Part shown: positions 47,139 through 56,373 of the stretch, in pieces | Numbering within the stretch: position 1 is the stretch's first letter | Layout: the number at the start of each line of letters is the position of its first letter | The notes under the pieces: generated by a model | Told to the model about the DNA's origin: nothing | Seen by the model: only the letters and a program-made list of their open reading frames with translations | Database searches by the model: none | Position numbers and translations under genes: made by a program | From: Pseudomonas sp. VD-NE ins | GTDB taxonomy: Bacteria; Pseudomonadota; Gammaproteobacteria; Pseudomonadales; Pseudomonadaceae | Length of the DNA stretch: 64,000 bases | Reading direction: 5' to 3' | Assembly (NCBI RefSeq): GCF_031882575.1 | Contig: NZ_CP134772.1 | Span: 700,001 to 764,000, forward strand

Positions 47139-49471
47139 GCATTGAACCGTTAGATCCGAGCATCGCTGCGTTTATGCAAGGCAACATCCACGCTTGCCCA
47201 CTGCGTGGGCATTCAACTAGTTTCCAATTGGTGGACGAGTTCGGTGCTGGCAAACCCTATGCCGGATTGACATACGAAATCATCGATTACGAAGACACCG
47301 TTTACACGGGCAAACTGGACGCCACAGGTTACGGCAAGTTAGAAAACCATTACTGTGGCCCGGTGGTACTCAAACTGTATAACGCATATCGAGGCAGTGA
47401 GAAAACATACACTTTTTTACAGGGCAGACCCCACTATCCACTTCCCATTACTGAGCTCCAGGTGCGCGCCGAAAAAACCCGGTTCTTCAACAAATCAGGT
47501 GTACGCACCCAAGCCAATCCTGCAAAAGACCTTGCGGCAAACGCTGCCTATTACCAGGTTGAAGTGAGCGAACTGGTCAAGCATGTAGCGCACTTGCCGC
47601 CCTTGGCCCAGCGTAGTGATCCGCCGAATATGGTGGTTCACGCACTTATGCGATCCGCGCCAAAAACCAGATCCTTTGTGCAAGTTGATGAAAATTTGCC
47701 GGACAAAGGGGCGAGCGCGATCTTCAGTCAGGGACAACTGGCCACGGTCGAGTTGGGCTTTTCCCCGCCGCCGCCCAAATCCCAAGGCATTGCCTTGCTG
47801 CCTAACAAACATCATGTGCTGGAGGTGCGCCCCATGAGGGCATTGCGCCCGATGCTTTCGACGAGCAATGAATTCTGCGCACTCAACCTCTATCAACTGT
47901 CGTTGATGGCGACCCTGAGTTACACCGACTTCGGACAGGAGCCCAATACTCAACCGGTCAAGACCGACAGTGTGAGCTTCCCCTTGCAGCCCAGCAGCGG
48001 CAACTGGTTTGGCCATGCCCTGCCGCAGTTTGATGAACTGTGGAAAGTTGATGCCACCCAGAGCAAAAAGTATTACCCGCTCTACGAGGAAGTGCCCTAC
48101 TCGAAACGCCTGGAAGTGGTGCCGTTCGACCCGCACCTCTATCCCGAGGTCAACGCCCCGGCATTGGGTGATGAGCAGGAGCACCCGGCCAAGCTGCACT
48201 TTTTTGATGATAGCCAACAGGTCCAAAGCACGGACACACAAGCCTTCATCTGCCACCACGACGAGCTGATCCTCATCAGCGTGCGCGGCACCAGTGAGAT
48301 ATGGCCTGACGGCCTGCGTGATGGCGATGCCTATCAGGTTCCGTTCGAAGAAGGCGAAGGCAAGGTGCACCGCGGATTCTACGGTGGTGCTTTAGCGGCT
48401 TATCCGTTCATCGTGACTTATCTGGAAAAGTTCTACAGCGGCCAAAAACTGCTGATTACCGGACACAGCCTGGGCGGTGCGATAGCCCTGATCTTGTCCG
48501 AGATGCTGCGCCGGAATCAGCGCTACCAGCCGGATATCGTGCTCTACACCTACGGCGCCCCTCGCGCCGGCGACACCACTTTCATCGACAGTGCCAAGGC
48601 GTTGACCCACCACCGCATCGTCAACCAGAACGACCCGGTTCCGAGCGTACCCGCCACATGGATGAATACCTTCGCCAATCCAAAGCCAATGTATATCGCC
48701 AACGGCGCAGTGCTGGTTATTACCCCGGCTGCCGGTTTTGCCTTGCTTGTCTGGGGAATGACCAACTTCTTTGGTGACGATTACGGCCATCACGGCGCGC
48801 TGCGCCATTTCATGCCAGTGGTGTTTGGCAAGGAACACCAGTCATCCATTCTCTGGCAACCGGGCTGCAGCATCATCAACGATCACGGCTGTGCCGAAGC
48901 CTTGCGAAATATCAATGGCCTGCCCAAGCGCGGCTCTTTTCTGAAGCAGCTCTTCGCGGCAGGCGATCACTCGATGGTCGGCAGCTACATCCCCGGCTGC
49001 TGGGCCAGCCTGCGCCGCTGGCAGGAAGCACAGCAGCTCAAGCGCTCGTTGGTCACACCACGGGAGTTCGAATGGGTCAGCGGCGCATTGGAAAATATCA
49101 GAAAGCAACTGCGTGCCCTTGAGCGCGAGATCCAGGCTCACCCCAGCGCCTATGTCCGTCACCAGGAAAGAAATCACAAGACCACGGTTCTCAACAACGA
49201 AATAGACAAAATCAAAATGACCCATGACCGCCTGGTCGCCCTGCGCGGCCAGCGGGTCACCGAAGCCGACGTTTACGGCAGCTATGCCGACCAGCCCGAG
49301 TGGGTGCAGGAAAACCTGCTGCGCTGGAACGCTCACCCGGAAAACCTCGTTCAGGAACAACTGGCGATGATTCCTCCCGCCGCCGAAGACCACGATGCCG
49401 CTATTGCCGCAATGACCGGTGGGCATGCCGTTGGCGCGCCGTTTCATCTGGATATTGACTCTATTGTGTAG
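47135..49471 (+). CDS. Lipase class 3-type T6SS phospholipase effector candidate
   Basis: 778 residues, no signal peptide. Residues about 20-115 form an N-terminal domain (FQLVDEFGAGKPYAGLTYEIIDYEDTVYTGKLDATG) common in pseudomonad T6SS effectors. About 370-560 is a class 3 lipase alpha/beta-hydrolase: LITGHSLGGAIAL (GxSxG, S445), VNQNDPVPSVP (D500) and DDYGHHGAL (H552), a complete Ser-Asp-His triad. A hydrophobic stretch (AVLVITPAAGFALLVWGM) lies between Asp and His. The C-terminal 200 residues are helical. Phospholipase attack on target-cell membranes is the family expectation. Its stop is followed by a 196-bp gap, then unrelated housekeeping genes, so it is an orphan module away from any T6SS core cluster in this window. 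Confidence 0.8.
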   Translation: MSIEPLDPSIAAFMQGNIHACPLRGHSTSFQLVDEFGAGKPYAGLTYEIIDYEDTVYTGKLDATGYGKLENHYCGPVVLKLYNAYRGSEKTYTFLQGRPHYPLPITELQVRAEKTRFFNKSGVRTQANPAKDLAANAAYYQVEVSELVKHVAHLPPLAQRSDPPNMVVHALMRSAPKTRSFVQVDENLPDKGASAIFSQGQLATVELGFSPPPPKSQGIALLPNKHHVLEVRPMRALRPMLSTSNEFCALNLYQLSLMATLSYTDFGQEPNTQPVKTDSVSFPLQPSSGNWFGHALPQFDELWKVDATQSKKYYPLYEEVPYSKRLEVVPFDPHLYPEVNAPALGDEQEHPAKLHFFDDSQQVQSTDTQAFICHHDELILISVRGTSEIWPDGLRDGDAYQVPFEEGEGKVHRGFYGGALAAYPFIVTYLEKFYSGQKLLITGHSLGGAIALILSEMLRRNQRYQPDIVLYTYGAPRAGDTTFIDSAKALTHHRIVNQNDPVPSVPATWMNTFANPKPMYIANGAVLVITPAAGFALLVWGMTNFFGDDYGHHGALRHFMPVVFGKEHQSSILWQPGCSIINDHGCAEALRNINGLPKRGSFLKQLFAAGDHSMVGSYIPGCWASLRRWQEAQQLKRSLVTPREFEWVSGALENIRKQLRALEREIQAHPSAYVRHQERNHKTTVLNNEIDKIKMTHDRLVALRGQRVTEADVYGSYADQPEWVQENLLRWNAHPENLVQEQLAMIPPAAEDHDAAIAAMTGGHAVGAPFHLDIDSIV

Positions 49472-49667
49472 CCCCAACGTTTACGGGACAAAGCTCAGCA
49501 TCTATTAATGAAGATCTTTGGAGCCTGATTCGGCGTCTATCCTTACGCTCACTGGCAACACTGGGCTGCTTTTTTCCGGATAACTCCTACGGCGGGTGCC
49601 CGGCTCTGGCACGTTGTTGTATGGTTGTGGTCGAACCGTTGAACCCAAGATTTGAAAGGATATCGCC
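49472..49667. other. Gap after the lipase gene
   Basis: 196 bp. One frame (about 49508-49580) reads SINEDLWSLIRRLSLRSLATLGCFFPDN, which resembles a lipoprotein signal region (LATLGC) but has no start codon or coding continuation; it may be debris of another immunity gene. Otherwise it holds the DUF2333 promoter/leader, with GAAAGGAT as ribosome binding site before ATG 49668. Confidence 0.35.
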
Positions 49668-50735
49668 ATGCTGGACTGGAAAAACCGCGCGGGCAGCGCG
49701 CCTGAACGTGCCGCTGAACCCAAGTCGGCCGCCCGCAGCTATGTCGGCGGGGTGCTGTTCAGCCGAGCTTTGGCCACGCTGATCGGCCTCTATCTGCTGG
49801 TGACCATTGGCCTGGGCTGGTACTGGAGCCAGGAGCCGGCGCTGTTTCCGGTCGCACAAAATGCGCAAGTGGCTGCCGAGAAAGAAGGCAAGCAGATGGT
49901 GATCGGCTACACCACGGTCGAAACCCTGAAGACCGTTGCCGGCACCTTGCTCAACAAGCCGGGCGGCTACATTTCCAATGACCGCTTCCCGCCGGGCCTG
50001 TGGATGGACAACACCCCAAGCTGGGAATACGGCGTGCTGGTGCAGGTACGTGACCTGACCCGTGCCCTGCGTAAAGACTTTGCCCGTTCGCAGTCGCAGT
50101 CGGCTGAAGATGCCGATCTGGCCAAGGCCGAGCCGCGTTTCAATTTCGACAACAAGAGCTGGATCCTGCCGTCGAGTGAGTCGGAATATCAGGAAGGGAT
50201 CAACTCGCTGAGCCGCTATCAGGCGCGCCTGTCCGATCCAACCCAGAAAAACGCGCTGTTCTATGCGCGCGCTGACAACCTGAACAACTGGCTCGGCGAT
50301 GTCGGCACCCGTCTCGGTTCGCTGTCGCAACGCCTGTCGGCCAGCGTTGGCCGGGTCAAACTCAATACCGCGCTGAAAACCGAAGTGCCGGCCATCGGCG
50401 AAGTGCCGCAGGTTGACGAAGAAGTCGTAGAGACCCCGTGGATGCAGATCGACAACGTGTTCTACGAAGCGCGCGGTCAGGCCTGGGCACTCTCGCATCT
50501 GTTGCGCGCCATCGAAGTCGACTTCGCCGACGTGCTGGCGAAGAAGAACGCCACCGTCAGCGTGCGCCAGATCATTCGTGAGCTGGAAGCCTCGCAGGAA
50601 CCGGTCTGGAGTCCTATGATTCTTAACGGCAGCGGCTTCGGCGTGCTGGCCAACCATTCGCTGGTCATGGCCAACTATATTTCCCGTGCCAACGCTGCTG
50701 TGATCGATTTGCGTCAACTGCTCAATCAGGGCTGA
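49668..50735 (+). CDS. DUF2333 family membrane-anchored protein
   Basis: 355 residues with one N-terminal transmembrane helix (about 32-50, LATLIGLYLLVTIGLGWYW) and a large soluble domain of the DUF2333 family (VGYTTVETLKTVAGTLLNKPGGYISNDRFPPGLWMDNTPSWEYGV, DNLNNWLGDVGTRLGSLSQRLSASVG). Position matches PA4842, next to the Nudix gene. Function unknown; inner-membrane anchoring is predicted from the sequence. Confidence 0.9.
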   Translation: MLDWKNRAGSAPERAAEPKSAARSYVGGVLFSRALATLIGLYLLVTIGLGWYWSQEPALFPVAQNAQVAAEKEGKQMVIGYTTVETLKTVAGTLLNKPGGYISNDRFPPGLWMDNTPSWEYGVLVQVRDLTRALRKDFARSQSQSAEDADLAKAEPRFNFDNKSWILPSSESEYQEGINSLSRYQARLSDPTQKNALFYARADNLNNWLGDVGTRLGSLSQRLSASVGRVKLNTALKTEVPAIGEVPQVDEEVVETPWMQIDNVFYEARGQAWALSHLLRAIEVDFADVLAKKNATVSVRQIIRELEASQEPVWSPMILNGSGFGVLANHSLVMANYISRANAAVIDLRQLLNQG

Positions 50736-50738
50736 TTC

Positions 50739-51296
50739 ATGAGCCAGAACGCCAAAGAGGCGGCCCATCGCGCCGCCTCCGATGCTGAACAGATCGCCTG
50801 GGTCGACGAGCAGGACAACCTGCTCGGCGCTCTCGTGCGCGCGGATTTGCGCGAGCGTGGGCTGATCGGCCGTGGCACCTACATCATGTTGTTCAATTCC
50901 GCCGGTGAGTTGTGCGTGCACCGGCGCACCTTGAGCAAGGCGATTTATCCCGGTTACTGGGACGTCGCGGCGGGCGGCATGGTGCAGGCTGACGAGAGCT
51001 ACGCCGAGTCGGCGGCCCGTGAGCTGGAAGAGGAATTGGGTGTCAGCGGCGTAGAGCTGACGGCCCATGACCATTTCTACTTCGAAGACACTGGCAACCG
51101 TCTTTGGTGTTCGGCGTTTTCTGCCGTGTGGGACGGCCCGCTTACATTGCAGCCTGAAGAAGTCCTCGAAGCACGCTTTATTCCGGTCGAGCAGGTCATG
51201 CGGGAAATCGGGCAGAAGCCTTATTGCCCGGACTCTCTGGCAGCGTTGAAGCGCTATCTGAAGGCGCAGCAAAGCGACGTCGCAAAGAACACATAA
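50739..51296 (+). CDS. Nudix hydrolase
   Basis: 185 residues. The Nudix box G-x5-E-x7-REU-x-EE-x-GU is complete (GGMVQADESYAESAARELEEELGV, about residues 79-102), with an upstream Nudix strand (GRGTYIMLFNSAGELCVHRRT). YPGYWDVAAGG and the C-terminal LEARFIPVEQV fit the IPP isomerase/YfcD-like subgroup. Substrate unknown. Starts 3 bp after the DUF2333 stop, so co-transcribed; equivalent to PA4841. Confidence 0.92.
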   Translation: MSQNAKEAAHRAASDAEQIAWVDEQDNLLGALVRADLRERGLIGRGTYIMLFNSAGELCVHRRTLSKAIYPGYWDVAAGGMVQADESYAESAARELEEELGVSGVELTAHDHFYFEDTGNRLWCSAFSAVWDGPLTLQPEEVLEARFIPVEQVMREIGQKPYCPDSLAALKRYLKAQQSDVAKNT

Positions 51297-51483
51297 ATTG
51301 GCGCCGATTGGCACTTAGCAAGTCGCTTTTTTGCCGTTACACTGCGCGACCTTTTCAAGCTGCACCGTCCTGCTTTCATTGAAGCATCGGTGCAGTAGCG
51401 CTGCCCCTGCCTGAGTGGGGCTTCGCGGTCGCTGACCTTGCCCAAGGTTGCGATCAGTCTTTGTCCTCCCAAGAGGATTGCCG

Positions 51484-51855
51484 GTGGCCAAAAAAGCCGC
51501 ATCCTTCGCCGCCTTAGGTGGCCTGGTATTTTCCACCGACGCAGGTCGTCATTGCCCGGAATGCAGCAAACCGGTGGACGCCTGTATCTGCAAACAAACC
51601 GTGATCCCGGCCGGCGACGGCATTGCCCGCGTGCGTCGCGAGAGCAAGGGCCGTGGCGGCAAGACGGTGACCACCATCACTGGCGTGCCACTGGCCGAAG
51701 ACGCGCTCAAAGAGTTGGCGACAACGTTGAAGAAACGTTGCGGCACTGGCGGGGCGTTGAAAGACGGGATTATCGAAATCCAGGGCGATCATGTCGAGCT
51801 ACTCTTGGCGGAGCTGATCAAGCACGGATTCAAAGCGAAGAAGTCCGGCGGCTAG
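51484..51855 (+). CDS. SUI1/eIF1-like translation initiation factor
   Basis: 123 residues from GTG 51484 (AAGAGGA upstream). A small zinc-binding-like N-terminus (HCPECSKPVDACICK, four Cys) precedes the SUI1/YciH domain (RESKGRGGKTVTTITGVPLAEDALKELATTLKKRCGTGGALKDGIIEIQGDH). The bacterial family is thought to affect start-codon selection but is dispensable. Equivalent to PA4840, between Nudix and speA. Confidence 0.92.
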   Translation: MAKKAASFAALGGLVFSTDAGRHCPECSKPVDACICKQTVIPAGDGIARVRRESKGRGGKTVTTITGVPLAEDALKELATTLKKRCGTGGALKDGIIEIQGDHVELLLAELIKHGFKAKKSGG

Positions 51856-51859
51856 CAGC

Positions 51860-51996
51860 CTCTGTGAAAACCACCTGCGGCTTGATCCGGCGCTGAAACA
51901 GTTCAGATCCGGCGTCGTCTCCATGGTTTTCACAGAGCCTGTTCATGACCGGTTTCTAAACTCCACGCGGTCAGCGCGGTCTACCGCCGCGCTGAC
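51860..51996. repeat. Nested inverted repeats between the SUI1 gene and speA
   Basis: CTCTGTGAAAACCA (51860-51873) and TGGTTTTCACAGAG (51924-51937) are a perfect 14-bp inverted repeat. Between them GATCCGGCG occurs twice and CTGAA/TTCAG forms an inner hairpin. A second stem, GTCAGCGCGG (51970-51979) with CCGCGCTGAC (51987-51996), follows. Together they could be the terminator of the SUI1 gene and a structured speA leader. Confidence 0.55.
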
Positions 51997-52074
51997 GAAT
52001 CGTCATTTTCATACTTTAGACTGCGCCGGCCTGAGATCAGGCGACGCACTATGACTTCTTTATAGGGGACTTCG

Positions 52075-53988
52075 ATGTCCGTACGACGCACACGCAAAGA
52101 CGATGGCAGCCAATGGACAGTTGCGGACAGCCGCAGTGTTTACGGAATTCGCCATTGGGGGGCCGGGTATTTCGCGATCAATGACGCCGGTCGCGTCGAA
52201 GTTCGTCCGAACGGCCCGAGCAGTTCGCCTATCGACCTGTTCGAGCAAGTCGACCAACTGCGCAAAAGCGGTTTGTCCTTGCCGTTGCTGGTTCGTTTTC
52301 CTGACATCCTGCAAGACCGTGTCCGCCAGTTGACCGGTGCCTTCGATGCGAACATCGAGCGCCTGGAATACCAGAGCAAGTACACCGCGCTGTACCCGAT
52401 CAAGGTTAATCAGCAAGAAGCGGTGATCGAGAACATCATCGCCACTCAGGACGTTTCCATCGGTCTGGAAGCCGGCTCCAAGCCTGAGCTGCTGGCCGTG
52501 CTGGCACTGGCGCCGAAGGGCGGCACCATCGTCTGCAACGGTTACAAGGACCGCGAGTTCATCCGCTTGGCGCTGATGGGTCAGAAGCTTGGCCATAATG
52601 TGTTCATCGTCATCGAGAAAGAATCCGAAGTCGGTCTGGTGATCGAAGAAGCGGCTTCGTTGAAGGTCAAGCCACAGGTCGGCCTGCGCGTGCGTCTGTC
52701 GTCGCTGGCGTCGTCGAAGTGGGCGGACACCGGTGGCGAGAAATCCAAATTCGGTCTGTCGGCGGCGCAACTGCTGTCGGTGGTCGAGCGTTTCCGCGCG
52801 GCGGGCCTGGATCAAGGCATTCGCCTGCTGCACTTCCACATGGGTTCGCAGATTGCCAACCTCGCTGACTATCAGCACGGCTTCAAGGAAGCGATTCGTT
52901 ACTACGGCGAGCTGCGCAACCTCGGTCTGCCGGTCGATCACATTGATGTCGGCGGCGGTCTGGGTGTCGACTACGACGGCACGCACTCGCGCAACGCCAG
53001 TTCGATCAACTACGACATGGATGATTACGCCGGTGTCGTGGTCGGCATGCTCAAGGAATTCTGCGACGCGCAGGCCCTGCCGCATCCGCATATCTTCTCC
53101 GAGAGCGGCCGTTCGCTGACCGCGCACCACGCCATGCTGGTGGTGCAGGTGACCGACGTCGAGAAGCACAACGACGAGATCCCGCAGATCGAAAACAAAG
53201 AGTCGCTGCCGGAAACCGTGCAGTGGCTGGTTGACCTGCTCGGCCCGACCGACATCGAAATGGTCACCGAGACCTACTGGCGCGCCACTCACTACATGAG
53301 CGACGTGGCCGCGCAGTACGCCGACGGCAAACTGACCCTGGCCGAAAAAGCCTTGGCCGAGCAGTGCTACTTCGCGGTGTGCCGTCGCCTGCACAACTCG
53401 CTGAAAGCCCGTCAGCGTTCGCACCGTCAGGTGCTCGACGAGCTCAATGACAAGCTGGCCGACAAGTACATCTGCAACTTCTCGGTGTTCCAGAGCCTGC
53501 CGGACACCTGGGCGATCGATCAGGTGCTGCCGATCATCCCGCTGCATCGTCTCGACGAAGAGCCGCTGCGTCGCGCGGTGCTGCAGGATCTGACCTGCGA
53601 TTCCGACGGCAAGATCAACCAGTACGTCGACGAGCAGAGCATCGAAACCAGCCTGCCGGTGCACGGTTTGAATGAAGGCGAAGATTACCTGCTGGGCGTG
53701 TTCCTGGTCGGCGCCTATCAGGAAATCCTTGGCGACATGCACAACCTGTTCGGTGACACCGACTCGGTGAACATCTACCAGAACGCCGATGGCAGCGTGT
53801 ACCACGCCGGCATCGAGACCCACGACACCATCGAAGACATGCTGCGTTACGTGCACTTGTCGCCGGAAGAACTGATGACTCACTACCGCGACAAGTGCGC
53901 CAGTGCCCGCATCAGTGCCAGCGAGCGCACGCAATTTCTCGATGCCTTGCGTCTGGGCCTGACCCGCTCCTCCTACCTGTCTTCCTGA
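52075..53988 (+). CDS. speA: Biosynthetic arginine decarboxylase
   Basis: 637-residue PLP enzyme that converts arginine to agmatine for putrescine synthesis. Features: [19 protein letters not shown] (PLP lysine K110), [48 protein letters not shown], the [18 protein letters not shown] insertion and [25 protein letters not shown] near the C-terminus. Length is normal for SpeA. Equivalent to PA4839. Confidence 0.96.
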   Translation: MSVRRTRKDDGSQWTVADSRSVYGIRHWGAGYFAINDAGRVEVRPNGPSSSPIDLFEQVDQLRKSGLSLPLLVRFPDILQDRVRQLTGAFDANIERLEYQSKYTALYPIKVNQQEAVIENIIATQDVSIGLEAGSKPELLAVLALAPKGGTIVCNGYKDREFIRLALMGQKLGHNVFIVIEKESEVGLVIEEAASLKVKPQVGLRVRLSSLASSKWADTGGEKSKFGLSAAQLLSVVERFRAAGLDQGIRLLHFHMGSQIANLADYQHGFKEAIRYYGELRNLGLPVDHIDVGGGLGVDYDGTHSRNASSINYDMDDYAGVVVGMLKEFCDAQALPHPHIFSESGRSLTAHHAMLVVQVTDVEKHNDEIPQIENKESLPETVQWLVDLLGPTDIEMVTETYWRATHYMSDVAAQYADGKLTLAEKALAEQCYFAVCRRLHNSLKARQRSHRQVLDELNDKLADKYICNFSVFQSLPDTWAIDQVLPIIPLHRLDEEPLRRAVLQDLTCDSDGKINQYVDEQSIETSLPVHGLNEGEDYLLGVFLVGAYQEILGDMHNLFGDTDSVNIYQNADGSVYHAGIETHDTIEDMLRYVHLSPEELMTHYRDKCASARISASERTQFLDALRLGLTRSSYLSS

Positions 53989-53991
53989 GAC

Positions 53992-54055
53992 CCGGTGGCG
54001 ATCTCGCCGGGTTGTCCGAATTTTTTCCGAAAGTAGCGGAAAATTCGGATGACCC
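53992..54055 (+). terminator. Hairpins after speA
   Basis: A stem ACCCGGTGGCGA / TCGCCGGGTT directly after the stop is followed by a T-run, then a second stem TCCGAATTTT / AAAATTCGGA around CCGAAAGTAGCGG. A direct repeat ACCCGGTGG (about 53992 and 54053) flanks the second stem. Probably the speA terminator. Confidence 0.6.
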
Positions 54056-54221
54056 GGTGGGACATCTCCCAAAATCTTCGCGAAATGCTTGGCGGTCCTG
54101 GCCAGCAAAGTCATCCGGTCTGCTTTTCGCGTAGGTCATTTCCTAAGTTGTACTTCAGCTCTCTACTCGGCCATGGCTCTCGGCGAGAATCCCCGACCGC
54201 CCCTCCTGTAGAGATCCGCCC

Positions 54222-55565
54222 ATGTTCGATCCAGTCAACGAGTCGTCGTTTCGTCTCGATGTAGCGGGCCTGTCCGACCCCTTCGAAGTCCTGGCCTTTA
54301 CCGGTAGCGAAGCCCTCAGCGAATCCTTTGCGTTCGAGATCGATGTATTGATCGACGATCCGCACCTGGACCTCGCCGGCCTGCTTTACCGTTCGGCATT
54401 CCTCTGTTTCGGGCTGCCAGGGGAGGGCGTGCACGGGCAATTGCAAAGCCTTGTCCAGCATGAACACGCCGAAGGCTTGCGGTTGAGCCGGATCCGTCTG
54501 GGGCCCAGGCTAGGTTGTCTCGCGTTACGCTTCAGCCAACGCATCTTCAGTGGCCGTTCGGTGCCGCAGATCATTGAACAGGTGCTCAGGGAACACGGGA
54601 TCGTCGGTGCCCAGCGCCGTTTCGAATTGCGTGGCGATTACCCGGTCCGCACGTTCTGCACCCAATACCGCGAGTCCGACTTGCAACTGCTCCAGCGCGT
54701 ATGCGCGCAGTCGCGGATTCACTACTACTTTGAACACCACCGCGACCGGCACTGTCTGGTGTTCGCCGATGATCCGGCGCAGTTGCCATTGGCAGGTGTC
54801 GCGCGGTATCGGCTCGAGGACGAGGAACACGACGCGTCTCCTGCCTTGCACCAATGGCAGCTGCAAAGGGTTGCCCAAGCCAATTCTTCGGCTGCGCAAC
54901 GAGCCGAAGGTCGCAGTGATCTGACGGCGTTGCGCAGCGGTCACTGGCTGCAATTGGCCGGTCATCCCTTCGCCGAGTGCAATCGCCCATGGTTGCTGAC
55001 ACGCATTGAACATCGCGCCGACCCCTGCCTCGAACCCTCTTACGCCAACCGCCTGTTCGCTGCGGCGCAAGTGCCATGCCCATCGACCTCCGCGCCATCG
55101 CGCCCGCGCATGCACAGCCTGCAAAGGGCGTGGGTGGTGGCTGTCGATGAGCCGCAACCCGATCGCTTGCGACCGGTGGCGGTGCAATTCGACTGGCTCT
55201 ACCAAGGAGAAGGGGCCGCGCCGAGTCACTGCTGGCTGCCCCTCGCGCCGTCCCTGATGCAAGCGTCAATAACGGCGCTGAGCGATGGCGTCGAGGTGGT
55301 GGTGAGTTTCTTCGAGGGCGATCCGGATCAGCCGATGATCAGCGGGGTGCTGCAGTCCCCGCTCGCTGTCGCCGAGACTGCTGAAGCCTCGCCATTGCCA
55401 CTGCCCGATACCTTGGCGAGTGAGGGTTTGCAGCAACTGCTGGCGTCCGGTGAACCGTTGCTGTTGTTGTGCCTGATGCCCGGCGGCGGCAGTTTCAGCC
55501 ACTGCCCTGAACCCGTGTGCAGCTGTCGACTGGTCACCGCGCTCGAACAGAGCGGCGCAACATGA
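54222..55565 (+). CDS. Short VgrG-like T6SS spike protein without needle
   Basis: 447 residues against the usual 600-700. The gp27-like base (FRLDVAGLSDPFEVLAFTGSEALSESFAFEIDVL; GRSVPQIIEQVLREHGI; YPVRTFCTQYRESDLQLLQRVCAQSRIHYYFEH) and the gp5 OB-fold (VAVDEPQPDRLRPVAVQFDWLYQGEG, SVLMQ-type DGVEVVVSFFEGDPDQPMISGVL) are present. The triple-stranded beta-helix needle and terminal extension are absent; the protein ends shortly after with a Cys-rich tail (CLMPGGGSFSHCPEPVCSC). The stop overlaps the DUF4123 gene. It may be a genuine short class or a truncated spike; function in T6SS firing is uncertain. Confidence 0.8.
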   Translation: MFDPVNESSFRLDVAGLSDPFEVLAFTGSEALSESFAFEIDVLIDDPHLDLAGLLYRSAFLCFGLPGEGVHGQLQSLVQHEHAEGLRLSRIRLGPRLGCLALRFSQRIFSGRSVPQIIEQVLREHGIVGAQRRFELRGDYPVRTFCTQYRESDLQLLQRVCAQSRIHYYFEHHRDRHCLVFADDPAQLPLAGVARYRLEDEEHDASPALHQWQLQRVAQANSSAAQRAEGRSDLTALRSGHWLQLAGHPFAECNRPWLLTRIEHRADPCLEPSYANRLFAAAQVPCPSTSAPSRPRMHSLQRAWVVAVDEPQPDRLRPVAVQFDWLYQGEGAAPSHCWLPLAPSLMQASITALSDGVEVVVSFFEGDPDQPMISGVLQSPLAVAETAEASPLPLPDTLASEGLQQLLASGEPLLLLCLMPGGGSFSHCPEPVCSCRLVTALEQSGAT

Positions 55566-56356
55566 GTGGCGCGGCGTTTGAACCCGTGGCGCAGTGGCTG
55601 TTACTCGATGTCCCGGATGCACATCAGGCCCTGTTGACATTGCGCCGGGCGTTTGCCGAGGTGCGGAGTTTCAGCCTGTTCGATGGCACAGAGTTCGAAT
55701 CGGTCAGTGAGCACGGCCCGGTGCTGGTCGAGTTGCGCGATTGCCCGGCATTGGCCGCGTTGTGTCACAGCGACCCGTATACCTGGCGCGGGCTGTTGCT
55801 TGGCACTGAGGCCTCGGCGCAACAACTGCTGAGCCACTTGCAACGTATGCTCACGGTATCGTTCGGGTTGAGTCATCGGGCGCTGCTCAGCTATTACAAC
55901 CGGCAGACCGCGAGCTATTTTTTCGACGCCTGCGACGCTGCTGAGCTGAGCCGCTGGCTCGGGCCGATCCGCCAGTTGCGCTGGTTCGGCGGGACCTGGG
56001 CCGACCGGGCGATTGGCAGCCAGGGCTGGCAGCAGTTGCGCAATCCGGGGCTTGCCGTCGAGCCGTTGAGCATCGAAGAAAGCCTGACACGGCGCCAGCG
56101 CGAACGCCTGCAAACCTGTCTGCTGGAGCAGCATATCTGGCGCTGGTGCCAATCGCTGGGAACCGATTACGCGACGATGTCCTCCCATGTTCAACAAGGT
56201 CTGGCGCTGGGGTTCAGCGACCGCAGCGTGCTCGATGGCTGGTTATGGCTACGCTTGCTGCATCCGCGTGCCGTGTTGGTGCCGCCGCCGGTGGGGCTGA
56301 CCCAGCAGCAGCGGCTTGACCATGTACGGCGCCAGTGGCGCGGCGATCAGTCCTGA
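55562..56356 (+). CDS. DUF4123 T6SS effector chaperone-like protein
   Basis: 264 residues from ATG 55562, overlapping the vgrG stop. DUF4123 (Tap/TEC) proteins are adaptors that load effectors onto VgrG. Seen are LLLDVPDAHQALLTLRR, GPVLVELRD, GLLLGTEASAQQLLSHLQRML, FRYYD-like ALLSYYNRQTASYFFD and WFGGTWADRA. The frame extends 15 codons further upstream but only inside vgrG. No recognisable toxin follows it; the next gene encodes a lipoprotein hydrolase. Confidence 0.85.
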   Translation: MSGAAFEPVAQWLLLDVPDAHQALLTLRRAFAEVRSFSLFDGTEFESVSEHGPVLVELRDCPALAALCHSDPYTWRGLLLGTEASAQQLLSHLQRMLTVSFGLSHRALLSYYNRQTASYFFDACDAAELSRWLGPIRQLRWFGGTWADRAIGSQGWQQLRNPGLAVEPLSIEESLTRRQRERLQTCLLEQHIWRWCQSLGTDYATMSSHVQQGLALGFSDRSVLDGWLWLRLLHPRAVLVPPPVGLTQQQRLDHVRRQWRGDQS

Positions 56357-56373
56357 GGTGAGGTTCGGCGCGT

